64,000 bases of DNA from Streptomyces sp. CB09001. GTDB taxonomy: Bacteria; Actinomycetota; Actinomycetes; Streptomycetales; Streptomycetaceae. The first letter of the stretch is position 1. Each line of letters opens with the position of its first letter. Where the stretch lies: contig NZ_CP026730.1 in assembly GCF_003369795.1 (NCBI RefSeq), positions 6,625,001 through 6,689,000 of the forward strand, written 5' to 3'. The position numbers were made by a program, and so were the translations under genes. Under the pieces are notes generated by a model. That model did not search any database. It had not been told where the DNA came from and saw nothing but the letters and a program-made list of their open reading frames with translations. Shown piece by piece: positions 1 to 8,467 of the stretch.

Positions 1-1740
1 ATGGTGGCCAGGCTCGCCACCCTGGACCGCGCCGACGCCGCCCGCTGCGCCGAGTTGCTCCGGGGCGCCCGGATCCTGTCCGTACCCGACGCCACCGCCC
101 GGCAACCGGGCGCGGGCGACCTGGAGTTCGTCCACCCACTGATCGCCACCGCCGTCTACAACTCCATCCCCGACGCGCTGCGCACGGCGATGCACGGCAT
201 AGCGGCCCAGCTCGTCGCCGACTCCGGGCTCGGCGCCGCGGCCGCCTCCCGTCACTTGCTCAAGGTGCACCCCGACGACGACCAGGAAGTCGTGGCCCAG
301 CTGCGTGAGGCCGCCCGCGAGCACCTCGCCGTCGGAGCCCCCGACGCGGCCCGGCGCTGCCTGGAACGGGCGCTGCAGGAACCGCCGTTGCCGGAGTCCC
401 ACGCGCGCGTGCTGTTCGAACTGGGCTGCGCCACCCTCCTCACCGCGCCCGCCACCACCATCGGTCACCTGCGCACCGCGCTCGCCATGCCGGGGCTGGA
501 GGGCGAACAGCGTGTGGACGCCGTCTTCCGGCTCTCCCAGGCGCTGCTCCACAACGACCAGTTGGAGGAGGCCGTCCGCACCGTGGAGGCGGAGGCCGCA
601 CGCAGCCCCGACCCCTCCGCGCGCCTGCGACTCCAGGCCGCCCAGTACATGTGGGAGGGCATCCACGCGGGCGAGACCTCCTCGCCGCACCGCTCCGCAC
701 GCCTGGCCGAACTCGCCGCCACCTGCACCGGCCGCGACAACGCCGAGCGCGCCCTGCTCATCCTGCGCGGCTTCGACGCCATGACCCACGGCGAGAGCGC
801 CGAGGAGGTCGTCGAACTGTGCGACCGCGCCCTCGTCAACGGCCGGCTCGCGCCCGGACTCGGCTGGACCGACACCGAGTGGGGCCTGGAACTGCCGATG
901 ATGCTGGCCAGTTCCTATGCCTACGCCGACCGGCTCGACCGTGCCGAGGCACTGTTCACCGAGGCCCTGCGCGCCTACGAGAGTGCCGGCTGGAGCGGTG
1001 GCCACCTCTCCCTCGCGCACGCCTACGTCGGCCTCGGCCACCGCAGGAGGGGCCGCCTGAGGGAGGCCGAGCAGTCGCTGCGCGAGTCACTGCGCATCGC
1101 CGAGCGCGTCGGCCGCGGACTGCCGCTGTACTGGTCGGCGATCTGCAACCTGATCGACACCCTGCTCGCCCGCGGCCACGTCGAGGAGGCCAGGACCGTC
1201 GCCGACCAGTACGGCTTCGCACCGCCCTACCCGTCGACGATCGTGCTGCCCGATCCCCGCCCGGTGCGCGGCCGGCTGCTGCTCGCCACCGGCCGCACCA
1301 AGGAGGGCGTCAACGAACTGGAGGCCGCCGAGAAGGCGGCCGCCGCGCGTGGCCGGCACAACCCGGTGGTCGTCCCCTGGGCTACCGAACTGGCCCGGGC
1401 GCTGGCCGGCGAGGACCCCGGCCGCGCCGCCCGACTGGCCACCGACGCCCGCCGCCATGCCGAACGCTTCGGCACGGACACCGCGATAGGAGAGGCCCTG
1501 CGCTGCGCCGCCGCACTGGAGACCGGCCAGCGCGCGGTCCGGCTCGCCGCCCAGGCCGTCACCTACCTGGAGGCCTCGCCCTGCCAGTACGAGCACGCCG
1601 CCGCCCGCGTGGAGTACGGTCTCGCGGCCCGTTCGGCGGCCGAGCTCGACCGAGGACTGGCGCTGGCCGAATCCTGCGGCGCCGACGGCCTCGCGTCCCG
1701 CGCCCGCGAGGCCCTGGCGGTAGTGGGCCAAGCGGGCTGA
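1..1740 (+). CDS. LAL-type (MalT-like) regulator, C-terminal part; 5' end outside the window
   Basis: An open frame runs from the first base to a TGA at 1738-1740, giving at least 579 residues. The visible part is helical and rich in Ala, Arg and Glu. It has repeated TPR-like segments, for example ALAYVGLGHRRRGRLREAEQ-like and DTLLARGHVEEARTVADQYG-like stretches around residues 330-410. This is the typical middle and C-terminal half of large ATP-binding LuxR (LAL) regulators, so the true start and the AAA/NB-ARC module should lie upstream. The odd point is the end: the frame closes with ALAVVGQAG just where such proteins normally enter a LuxR helix-turn-helix, and none follows. It is convergent with pcaL, 27 bp away. 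The family call is an inference from architecture. Confidence 0.6.
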   Translation: MVARLATLDRADAARCAELLRGARILSVPDATARQPGAGDLEFVHPLIATAVYNSIPDALRTAMHGIAAQLVADSGLGAAAASRHLLKVHPDDDQEVVAQLREAAREHLAVGAPDAARRCLERALQEPPLPESHARVLFELGCATLLTAPATTIGHLRTALAMPGLEGEQRVDAVFRLSQALLHNDQLEEAVRTVEAEAARSPDPSARLRLQAAQYMWEGIHAGETSSPHRSARLAELAATCTGRDNAERALLILRGFDAMTHGESAEEVVELCDRALVNGRLAPGLGWTDTEWGLELPMMLASSYAYADRLDRAEALFTEALRAYESAGWSGGHLSLAHAYVGLGHRRRGRLREAEQSLRESLRIAERVGRGLPLYWSAICNLIDTLLARGHVEEARTVADQYGFAPPYPSTIVLPDPRPVRGRLLLATGRTKEGVNELEAAEKAAAARGRHNPVVVPWATELARALAGEDPGRAARLATDARRHAERFGTDTAIGEALRCAAALETGQRAVRLAAQAVTYLEASPCQYEHAAARVEYGLAARSAAELDRGLALAESCGADGLASRAREALAVVGQAG

Positions 1741-1767
1741 GAGGCCGTCGGGACGAGCCGAGGGGCT

Positions 1768-2898
1768 TCACTCCGGCGGCGTGCCCCCGGCCTCCTCGGC
1801 CAGCACCCGCTGCGCCGTCGCGAACGCCGAGTTCGCCGCCGGCACCCCGCAGTACACCGCCGTCTGGAGCAGCACCGCCCCGATCTCTTCCGGCGTCAGC
1901 CCGTTGCGGCGCGCCGCCCGCACATGCATGGCGAGCTCCTCGTAGTGGCCGTGCGCGACCAGCGCCGTCAGCGTGACCATGCTGCGCTCGCGACGCGAGA
2001 GCGTCTCGTCGGTCCAGATCTCGCCCCACGCGTAGCGCGAGATGAAGTCCTGGAAGCGGGCGGTGAACGGCGTCTGCCGGGCCTGCGCCCGGTCCACGTG
2101 CGCGTCGCCCAGCACCTCGCGCCGCACCGCCATGCCCCGCCCGGCCGCACCGTCGAAGTGCGCCCGCAGCGCCGTCAGCACCGCTTCCGGGCGCTCGGCC
2201 GGCGCCAGGTGCGAGGCACCCGGAATCTCCGTCAGCGTCGCGCCCGGCACCGCGTCGGCGAGTTCCCGCAGGTGCGCGGGGGGAGTGGCCGGGTCCTCGC
2301 GCCCCGCGACCAGCAGTGTCGGCGCGGTGATCCCACCGACCCGGTCCCGCAGGTCGAAGGCGGCCAGCGCGTCGCAACAGGCCGCGTACGCACCGGGATC
2401 GGCCTCCCGGTGGTCCCGGACCAACCGTGGCACGGTGAATCCCGGCGTGAACCACCGCGCGTCCGCGCTGTCCGCGAGCCGTGCCAGCCCCTCCTCGCGC
2501 ACCCGCGCGGCCCGCTCCTCCCACGGCTTGGCGCCGTTGAAGTGCGCCGACGAGCAGACGACCGCCAGGGACGACACCCGCTCCGGGTGGTGCACGGCCA
2601 GATGCAGGCCCACCGCGCCGCCCAGGGACACCCCGGCGTAGGCGAACCGCGCCACCCCGAGCGAGTCGGCGAGCGCCAGCACCAGATCGGCCAGGTCCCC
2701 GACGGTGGCGCCGGGCCCGATCAGGTCGGCCCGGGAACCTCCGTGCCCCGGCAGGTCCCAGCGGATCACCCGGTGCCGGACGGACAGTTCGGGCGCCACC
2801 GCGTCCCAGAGCGCGTACGACGTGCCCAGCGAGGGGCCGAGCAACAGCGGAGGAGCGGAGGCGGGGCCTTGGGACAGGTGGTTGAGCATGGTCGTCAA
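1768..2898 (-). CDS. pcaL: PcaL: fused 3-oxoadipate enol-lactonase / 4-carboxymuconolactone decarboxylase
   Basis: This bifunctional enzyme performs two consecutive steps of the protocatechuate branch of the beta-ketoadipate pathway. The N-terminal alpha/beta-hydrolase (about residues 10-255) has the nucleophile elbow GVSLGG (Ser91) and a late ASHLAP histidine, as in PcaD. The C-terminal 110 residues (LGDAHVDRA onward, with GHYEELAMH) are a PcaC-type carboxymuconolactone decarboxylase. The PcaD-PcaC fusion is well known in actinomycetes. It is the last gene of the pca operon. The start shown is a TTG whose bases overlap the pcaB stop (TTGA), which suggests translational coupling; an in-frame ATG follows at 2889 and could be the real start. 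Confidence 0.93.
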   Translation of the reverse strand: MTTMLNHLSQGPASAPPLLLGPSLGTSYALWDAVAPELSVRHRVIRWDLPGHGGSRADLIGPGATVGDLADLVLALADSLGVARFAYAGVSLGGAVGLHLAVHHPERVSSLAVVCSSAHFNGAKPWEERAARVREEGLARLADSADARWFTPGFTVPRLVRDHREADPGAYAACCDALAAFDLRDRVGGITAPTLLVAGREDPATPPAHLRELADAVPGATLTEIPGASHLAPAERPEAVLTALRAHFDGAAGRGMAVRREVLGDAHVDRAQARQTPFTARFQDFISRYAWGEIWTDETLSRRERSMVTLTALVAHGHYEELAMHVRAARRNGLTPEEIGAVLLQTAVYCGVPAANSAFATAQRVLAEEAGGTPPE

Positions 2899-4259
2899 CG
2901 TCGCTCCAGAGCACGGTCGGTAAGGGCGGCAGCCGCGCCCGTGTAACGAGCGGGGTCGGTGGCGGCGGTCAGGTCGAGTTCGCGCAACCCCGGCACCTCG
3001 GCAAGCAGTTCACCCAGGCCGCGGTCCTCGGCATAGGCACGCGACGCCAGTTCGGTGAGCAGTTCCCTGGCACGGGCCCGCCCGAGCACCGGCGCCAGTT
3101 CGGCCGAGAGCCGCTCCGAGACGATCAGCCCGTGGGTGAGGCCGAGGTGCGCCCGCATCACGTCCGGGCGCACCCGCAGCCCCTCGGCCAGCTCCGCGGC
3201 ATCCCGCGCGGCGCCGCCGGTCAGCCGCAGCAGGTCCCGCAGCGGCTCCCACTCGGCGTGCCAGGCCCCGGCCGGACGCTCGTCCTCGGCGGCCAGCGAG
3301 CCGTACAGCGTGGCAGCGAGCTGCGGCGCGCGCCGGGCGGCCGCCGCGATCAGCGTGGACCGCACCGGATTGGCCTTGTGCGGCATCGCCGAGGAACCGC
3401 CCCCGCTGCCCTCGGCGACCTCGCCGATCTCGGTGCGGGACAGCGTCAGCACGTCCACGGCGATCTTCCCGAGCACCCCGGCGGCGAAGGCGAGGGCGCC
3501 GGCCAGATCGGCGACCGGAGTGCGCAGCGTGTGCCAGGGGAGTACGGGTGCCCGCAGCCCCAGTTCACGGGCGTAGGCGGCAGGCAGCGCGGTCGGGTCC
3601 GTCGAGCCGTACGCCTCGAAGGCGGCCAGGGTGCCCGCCGCGCCGCCGAGTTGGGCGGGCAGTGCGTCCCGCACCGTCGTGATCCGGTCCCGCGCGTCCA
3701 GCACCAGCGCGCGCCATCCGGCCGCCTTCAGTCCGAACGTCGTCGGCACGGCGTGCTGGGTGAGCGTCCGGCCCGGCATCGGCGTGTCCCGGTGCTCGGC
3801 GGCCAGCCGGGCCAGCGCCCGTTCCGTACGGGCGAGATCGGGCCGCAGCAGGTCCAGGGCGCGGGCGGCGACCAGCATCGTCGCCGTGTCCAGGATGTCC
3901 TGGCTGGTCGCGCCCCGGTGCACGTACGGTCCGTACGGCTCGCCGACCGCCTTCGTCAGCTCGGCCACCAGGGGAATGACCGGGTTCCCGCCGCCCCGCG
4001 CGCGCTCGGCGAGGGAGCGCGGGTCGAAGGCGGCCGGGTCGGCGGCGGCCGTGCTCACCGCGTCCGCCGCCTCCGCGGGGGCGAGCCCCAGCGCGGCCTG
4101 GGCGCGGGTCAGCGCCGCCTCCGCGTCGAGCAGGGCCCGCAGATAGGCGCGTTCGCCGGTCGTCGACGCGGCCGGCGAGCCCGCCCACCCCGGGGCGAGC
4201 AGGCTCGTGTCGGTGTCGGTGTCGCTCCCGGCGGGGTCGGGGAGGGCAGGTGATGTCAC
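2895..4259 (-). CDS. pcaB: PcaB: 3-carboxy-cis,cis-muconate cycloisomerase
   Basis: This enzyme cyclises 3-carboxy-cis,cis-muconate to 4-carboxymuconolactone, the step after ring opening. It belongs to the fumarase/aspartase superfamily: the signature GGGSSAMPHKANPV is present and HRGATSQDI is the usual substrate-binding segment. The protein is 454 residues, normal for the family, with a short Asp/Thr-rich N-terminus (DPAGSDTDTDTS). I chose the GTG at 4259 because it overlaps the pcaG stop as GTGA. The open frame extends further upstream but only antisense-like into pcaG. Downstream it overlaps the TTG of pcaL. Confidence 0.93.
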   Translation of the reverse strand: MTSPALPDPAGSDTDTDTSLLAPGWAGSPAASTTGERAYLRALLDAEAALTRAQAALGLAPAEAADAVSTAAADPAAFDPRSLAERARGGGNPVIPLVAELTKAVGEPYGPYVHRGATSQDILDTATMLVAARALDLLRPDLARTERALARLAAEHRDTPMPGRTLTQHAVPTTFGLKAAGWRALVLDARDRITTVRDALPAQLGGAAGTLAAFEAYGSTDPTALPAAYARELGLRAPVLPWHTLRTPVADLAGALAFAAGVLGKIAVDVLTLSRTEIGEVAEGSGGGSSAMPHKANPVRSTLIAAAARRAPQLAATLYGSLAAEDERPAGAWHAEWEPLRDLLRLTGGAARDAAELAEGLRVRPDVMRAHLGLTHGLIVSERLSAELAPVLGRARARELLTELASRAYAEDRGLGELLAEVPGLRELDLTAATDPARYTGAAAALTDRALERR

Positions 4260-4861
4260 TGAAACTCCAGGAAGACCGTCTCGCCCTCGCCCTGAAGGCG
4301 GATGTCGAAACGGTACGTCCCGTGGCCCTCGTCCGCGGCGATCAGCGTGTCGCGGCGCTCGGCCGGCACCCGGTCCAGCAGCGGGTCGGCGGTGAGCGCA
4401 GCCGTGTCGCCCGGCAGGTAGATCCGGGTGAACAGGTGCACCAGCAGCCCGCGCGCGAACAGGCACACGCTGACGTACGGCGCACTGCGCCCCCGTGCGC
4501 CCGGTCGCAGCGTCCGCGCGTACCAGTGGCCGTTCGCGTCGGTCTGGATGCGCCCGAAGCCGGTGAACTCCACGCCGTTGCGGCCCAGGAAGCCGCCGGA
4601 GGCGGGGTCGCGCCGCATCGAGCCGTCGGCGGTGGGGACATGGCCCTCGGCGTCCGGGCCCCACAGCTCCAGGAGGGCGTCGGGCAGCGGGTCGCCCGCG
4701 CCGTCGTACACGTACCCGTGCACGGTGATCGTGTCGGGGTGCCCGGCGGGCGCGATGTCCTCACCGCCGCGGAAGGGCAGGGCGTACCCGTAGAAGGGGC
4801 CGACCGTGTGCGACGGGGTCGGCAGCACCTGCTCCGGGCTGCTGGTGTCGATCTTCGTCAT
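4256..4861 (-). CDS. pcaG: PcaG: protocatechuate 3,4-dioxygenase alpha subunit
   Basis: This is the non-catalytic alpha chain of the intradiol ring-cleavage dioxygenase that opens protocatechuate between the two hydroxyls. The 201-residue protein begins with the characteristic PTPSHTVGPFYGYALPF segment and has the intradiol beta-sandwich pattern (VHGYVYDGAGDPLPDALLELW). It lacks the Tyr/His iron-ligand set seen in the adjacent pcaH product, as expected for an alpha subunit. The gene lies 6 bp after pcaH and its stop overlaps the GTG of pcaB. Confidence 0.95.
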   Translation of the reverse strand: MTKIDTSSPEQVLPTPSHTVGPFYGYALPFRGGEDIAPAGHPDTITVHGYVYDGAGDPLPDALLELWGPDAEGHVPTADGSMRRDPASGGFLGRNGVEFTGFGRIQTDANGHWYARTLRPGARGRSAPYVSVCLFARGLLVHLFTRIYLPGDTAALTADPLLDRVPAERRDTLIAADEGHGTYRFDIRLQGEGETVFLEFQ

Positions 4862-4867
4862 CTCGGG

Positions 4868-5641
4868 TCAGCGTCCTTCTTCGATCCAGGTGGCGTTCGG
4901 GCCGTCGAGCACGATGTCCCAGTGGTAGCCGAGCGAGAACTCCGGCACGGACAGGCTGTGGTCGTACGTCGCGATCAGCCGCTGCCGCGCCGCGTCGTCC
5001 GTCACCGACTGCAGGATCGGGTCGTACGGGAACAGCGGGTCGTTAGGGAAGTACATCTGCGTGACCAGGCGCTGGGTGAACGCCGAGCCGAAGACGGAGA
5101 AGTGGATGTGGGCCGGGCGCCAGGCGTTGACGTGGTTGCGCCAGGGGTAGGGGCCGGGCTGGACGGTGGTGAAGCGGTAGAAGCCGTCGTCGTCGGAGAG
5201 GGCGCGGCCCACGCCGGTGAAGTTCGGGTCCAGCGGCGCGTCGTGCTGCTCGCGCCGGTGCGCGTACCGCCCGGCCGAGTTGGCCTGCCAGATCTCCACG
5301 AGCTGCCCGCGGACCGGTTTCCCGTCGCGGTCCAGGAGGCGGCCGGAGACGGTGATGCGCTCGCCGACCGGCTCACCGGTGTGCTGCCGGGTCAGGTCGT
5401 TGTCGATGTCGGTGATGTCCCGCTCCCCGAAGGCGGGCGAGGCCAGCTCCACCAGCTCCGGGTCCTTGGTGACGTCGATGGCGATCGGCGGCTGCTCGGG
5501 GTGGCGCAGCACCGAGGAGCGGTACGGAGCGTAGTCGCGGCGCGGGTGGTGCTCGACGGGTGCGCCGTCCGCGACCCGCTTCTCGTAGGCGGCGTGCTCG
5601 GCCGCTATCTCCGCGTCGATGTCGTGCTGGGTGAGAGTCAT
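4868..5641 (-). CDS. pcaH: PcaH: protocatechuate 3,4-dioxygenase beta subunit
   Basis: This is the catalytic Fe(III) subunit of protocatechuate 3,4-dioxygenase. The 257-residue protein shows the four expected iron ligands in context: Tyr126 (NSAGRYAHR), Tyr165 (QPGPYPWRNH), His178 and His180 (RPAHIHFSVFG). The N-terminal IDAEIAAEHAAYEKR helix and the DYAPYRSS segment also fit PcaH. It sits between pcaF (19 bp upstream in the transcript) and pcaG, so both subunits are made together. Confidence 0.96.
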   Translation of the reverse strand: MTLTQHDIDAEIAAEHAAYEKRVADGAPVEHHPRRDYAPYRSSVLRHPEQPPIAIDVTKDPELVELASPAFGERDITDIDNDLTRQHTGEPVGERITVSGRLLDRDGKPVRGQLVEIWQANSAGRYAHRREQHDAPLDPNFTGVGRALSDDDGFYRFTTVQPGPYPWRNHVNAWRPAHIHFSVFGSAFTQRLVTQMYFPNDPLFPYDPILQSVTDDAARQRLIATYDHSLSVPEFSLGYHWDIVLDGPNATWIEEGR

Positions 5642-5660
5642 GGGTGAGTCCCTGGGGTGA

Positions 5661-6863
5661 CTAGCGGTCGAGGACCAGGGCGAGGCCCTGGCCGACGCCG
5701 ATGCAGAGGGTGGCGATGCCGGTGCCGCTCCCCTTGCGGGCGAGCTGGTGGGCGACGGTGCCGGCGAGGCGGGCGCCGGAGGCGCCGAGCGGGTGGCCGA
5801 GGGCGATGGCGCCGCCCCGCGGGTTGAGGACCGCGGGGTCGAACTCGGGCCACTCGGCGACGCAGCCCAGCACCTGGGCGGCGAAGGCCTCGTTGAGTTC
5901 GAGCACGTCCAGGTCGGCGAAGGTCCGGCCGGCCCTGGCCAGCGCGCGGTTCACCGCCTCCACGGGGGCGAGGCCGAAGTACTGCGGGTCGGTCGCCGAG
6001 ACGCCGGTGGCCGAGACCCGGGCGAGCGGCTCGCGTCCGGTGGCCCGCAGGCCCTCCTCGTCGACCAGGAGCAGCGCGGCGGCGCCGTCGTTGAGCGGAG
6101 AGGCGTTCCCGGCGGTCACGCTTCCGCCGGTCTTCCGGAACGACGGCTTGAGCTTCGCCATCGCATCGAGGGAGGTGTCCGGGCGCACGCACTCGTCGGC
6201 GGTGAACTCCACCGGGTCGCCCTTGCGGCGCGGCACCGGCACGGGAGCCAGCTCGGCGTCGAAGAGGCCGTCGGCCTGGGCCCGGGCGGCCTTGTGGTGG
6301 GAGGCGAGGGCGTACTCGTCCTGCTGCTCACGGGTGATCCCGTGCTGGTCCGCGATCAGCTCCGCCGACTCGCCGAGCGGAATCGTCCACTGCGGGTCCA
6401 TCGCCGGGTTGACCATGCGCCAGCCCAGGGTGGTCGAGTACATCTCGGTGTGCCCGGCCGGGAAGGGCCGGTCCGACTTGGGCAGCACGTACGGCGCCCG
6501 GGTCATCGACTCCACGCCGCCCGCCAGCGCGACCGACGCGTCGCCGACCGCGATGGTACGGGCGGCCTGGATCACCGCTTCGAGGCCGGACGCGCACAGC
6601 CGGTTCACCGTGACGCCGGGGACGGTGGTGGGCAGGCCGGCCAGGAGGGCGGCCATGCGGGCGACGTTGCGGTTCTCCTCGCCCGCGCCGTTGGCGTTGC
6701 CGAAGTACACGTCGTCGATCCGCGACGGGTCCAGGCCGGGGGTCCGGCCGAGGAGTTCGCGGATCGCGTGCGCGGCCAGGTCGTCCGGGCGTACGCCCGC
6801 CAGGCCTCCGTTGTACCTGCCGAACGGGGTGCGCACCGCGTCGACGATGTAGACGTCCCTCAC
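5661..6863 (-). CDS. pcaF: PcaF: 3-oxoadipyl-CoA thiolase
   Basis: This thiolase cleaves 3-oxoadipyl-CoA to succinyl-CoA and acetyl-CoA, the last step of the pathway. The 400-residue protein begins VRDVYIVDAVRTPFG, has the acyl-accepting cysteine in NRLCASGLEAV (Cys90), the GHPLGASG histidine loop and the C-terminal CIGVGQG cysteine. The GTG at 6863 is chosen because it overlaps the pcaJ stop (GTGA) and gives the family N-terminus; the frame extends upstream only as read-through of pcaJ. Pathway placement comes from the operon, since sequence alone cannot separate it from other acetyl-CoA acyltransferases. Confidence 0.93.
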   Translation of the reverse strand: MRDVYIVDAVRTPFGRYNGGLAGVRPDDLAAHAIRELLGRTPGLDPSRIDDVYFGNANGAGEENRNVARMAALLAGLPTTVPGVTVNRLCASGLEAVIQAARTIAVGDASVALAGGVESMTRAPYVLPKSDRPFPAGHTEMYSTTLGWRMVNPAMDPQWTIPLGESAELIADQHGITREQQDEYALASHHKAARAQADGLFDAELAPVPVPRRKGDPVEFTADECVRPDTSLDAMAKLKPSFRKTGGSVTAGNASPLNDGAAALLLVDEEGLRATGREPLARVSATGVSATDPQYFGLAPVEAVNRALARAGRTFADLDVLELNEAFAAQVLGCVAEWPEFDPAVLNPRGGAIALGHPLGASGARLAGTVAHQLARKGSGTGIATLCIGVGQGLALVLDR

Positions 6864-7504
6864 TTCGGTCCCTCCGCGACGACGAGCTTGGCATCGGTCC
6901 GGGCGACGACCTCGTCGACGCCCACGCCCGGGGCGGTCTCCACCAGGACCAGGCCGTCGCCGGTGACGTCGAGGACGCCGAGGTCGGTGATGACCCGGTT
7001 CACGCAGCCCTTGCCGGTGAGCGGCAGGGCGCACTCCTCGAGGATCTTGGGGGAGCCGTCCTTGGCGGTATGGGTCATGACCACGATGACGGTGCGGGCG
7101 CCGTGGACGAGGTCCATCGCGCCGCCGATGCCGGTGATCATCTTTCCGGGGACGGCCCAGTTCGCGAGGTCACCGGAGGCGGAGACCTGCATCGCGCCGA
7201 GTACCGCCACGTCGATGTGCCCGCCCCGGATCATGCCGAAGGACAGGGCCGAGTCGAAGAAGGCGGCGCCCGGCCGGACCGTGACCGTCTCCTTGCCGGC
7301 GTTGATCAGATCGGGGTCCACCTCGGCCTCGGTGGGGTACCGGCCGGTGCCCAGGATGCCGTTCTCCGACTCCAGGGTGACCTCGACGCCCTCGGGGAGG
7401 TGGTTCGGGATCAGGGTGGGCAGACCGATGCCGAGGTTGACGTACTGGCCGTCGCGCAGCTCCAGCGCGGCCCGCGCGGCCATCTGTTCACGCGTCCAGG
7501 CCAT
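6860..7504 (-). CDS. pcaJ: PcaJ: 3-oxoadipate CoA-transferase subunit B
   Basis: With PcaI this forms succinyl-CoA:3-oxoadipate CoA-transferase, which activates 3-oxoadipate for thiolysis. The 214-residue protein carries the subunit-B active-site block LESENGILG; the catalytic glutamate is expected at Glu47, in SENG. The N-terminal NLGIGLPTLIPNHL is typical. The ATG overlaps the pcaI stop (ATGA) and its own stop overlaps the pcaF start, so translation of I, J and F is tightly coupled. Confidence 0.95.
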   Translation of the reverse strand: MAWTREQMAARAALELRDGQYVNLGIGLPTLIPNHLPEGVEVTLESENGILGTGRYPTEAEVDPDLINAGKETVTVRPGAAFFDSALSFGMIRGGHIDVAVLGAMQVSASGDLANWAVPGKMITGIGGAMDLVHGARTVIVVMTHTAKDGSPKILEECALPLTGKGCVNRVITDLGVLDVTGDGLVLVETAPGVGVDEVVARTDAKLVVAEGPK

Positions 7505-8259
7505 CAGGAACTCACCGTCCGCTTCTCTATTCGCTTGTCGACGGCCTGCTCACGGGTGAGTGCCACCACCCGCTGGACGAAGATCCCCGGCAGGTGCACC
7601 GCGTCCGGGTCGATCCCGCCCGGCTCGACCAGCTCCTCCACCTCGGCGATCGTCACCCGTCCGGCCATCGCGGCCAGCGGGTTGAAGTTCCGGGAGGACT
7701 TGGCGAAGACCAGGTTGCCGTGCCGGTCGCCCTTCGCCGCGCGGACCAGCGCGAAGTCCGTGCGGATGCCGCGCTCAAGGACGTACTCCGTCCCGTCGAA
7801 CTCGCGGACCTCCTTCGGCGGCGAGGTCAGCGCGACGCCGCCCGACCCGTCGTACCGCCACGGCAGCCCGCCGTCGGCGACCTGGGTGCCGACCCCGGCG
7901 GGCGTGTAGAAGGCGGGGATCCCGGCGCCGCCGGCGCGCAGCCGCTCGGCCAGGGTGCCCTGCGGGATCATCTCCACCTCCAGCTCCCCGCCGAGGTACT
8001 GGCGCGCGAACTCCTTGTTCGCGCCGATGTAGGACCCGGTCACCCGGGTGATGCGCCCGGCGGAGAGCAGGACGGCCAGCCCGGAGTCCATCGCCCCGCA
8101 GTTGTTGGAGACCACCGACAGCCCGCCGGTCCCGCGCTTGTACAGCGCCTGGATCAGCACGTTCGGCACACCGCTCAGCCCGAAGCCGCCCACCGCGAGC
8201 GACGCGCCGTCGGGCACGTCGGCCACCGCCTCACCGGCCGTGGCCACCACCTTGTCCAT
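7504..8259 (-). CDS. pcaI: PcaI: 3-oxoadipate CoA-transferase subunit A
   Basis: This is the alpha subunit of the 3-oxoadipate CoA-transferase and the first gene of the pcaIJFHGBL operon. The 251-residue protein shows the glycine-rich CoA-binding start DGASLAVGGFGLSGVPN and the family segments VSNNCGAMDSGL and GNLVFAKSSRNFNPL. It starts 208 bp from the divergent pcaV gene. That gap contains operator-like inverted repeats overlapping a plausible minus-strand promoter, so the operon is expected to be repressed by PcaV until protocatechuate binds. Confidence 0.95.
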   Translation of the reverse strand: MDKVVATAGEAVADVPDGASLAVGGFGLSGVPNVLIQALYKRGTGGLSVVSNNCGAMDSGLAVLLSAGRITRVTGSYIGANKEFARQYLGGELEVEMIPQGTLAERLRAGGAGIPAFYTPAGVGTQVADGGLPWRYDGSGGVALTSPPKEVREFDGTEYVLERGIRTDFALVRAAKGDRHGNLVFAKSSRNFNPLAAMAGRVTIAEVEELVEPGGIDPDAVHLPGIFVQRVVALTREQAVDKRIEKRTVSS

Positions 8260-8297
8260 CCGAGGAGCCCCATCTCTTCCGCGCGCCCCGGGAGCAG

Positions 8298-8317
8298 ATA
8301 GTCAGGGCACTGAGTAT
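8298..8317. promoter_or_regulatory. Inverted repeat overlapping the pcaI promoter (candidate PcaV operator)
   Basis: ATAGTCAG, a GGCA spacer and CTGAGTAT form an inverted repeat with 8-bp arms and one mismatched pair. On the minus strand it lies between a TTAAAT-like -35 and a TATCTG-like -10, about 40-60 bp upstream of the pcaI start. Position and symmetry suit a MarR-type repressor. PcaV is known in S. coelicolor to bind the pcaV-pcaI intergenic region; assigning it to these exact bases is inference. Confidence 0.55.
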
Positions 8318-8411
8318 TTAAGCGAGGTTGGCCACACGCTGCCACCGGACGGCCGGGGCGTCAAGGCCCCCAAAGCGCGGGGTAGATCGTATGAGGTGTT
8401 CCCGGACGTCA

Positions 8412-8440
8412 GTACTCGGTGCCATGTATCGTCAGTGCAC
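8412..8440. promoter_or_regulatory. Second PcaV operator-like element, proximal to pcaV
   Basis: Two pieces of the first operator recur here. The minus strand of 8412-8423 reads GGCACCGAGTAC against GGCACTGAGTAT in the first site. The plus strand of 8428-8440 reads ATCGTCAGTGCAC against ATAGTCAGGGCAC. It lies 28-56 bp upstream of the pcaV ATG, where binding could autoregulate pcaV. Confidence 0.4.
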
Positions 8441-8467
8441 CTACGAAAGTGACCACGGGGAGCGCAC

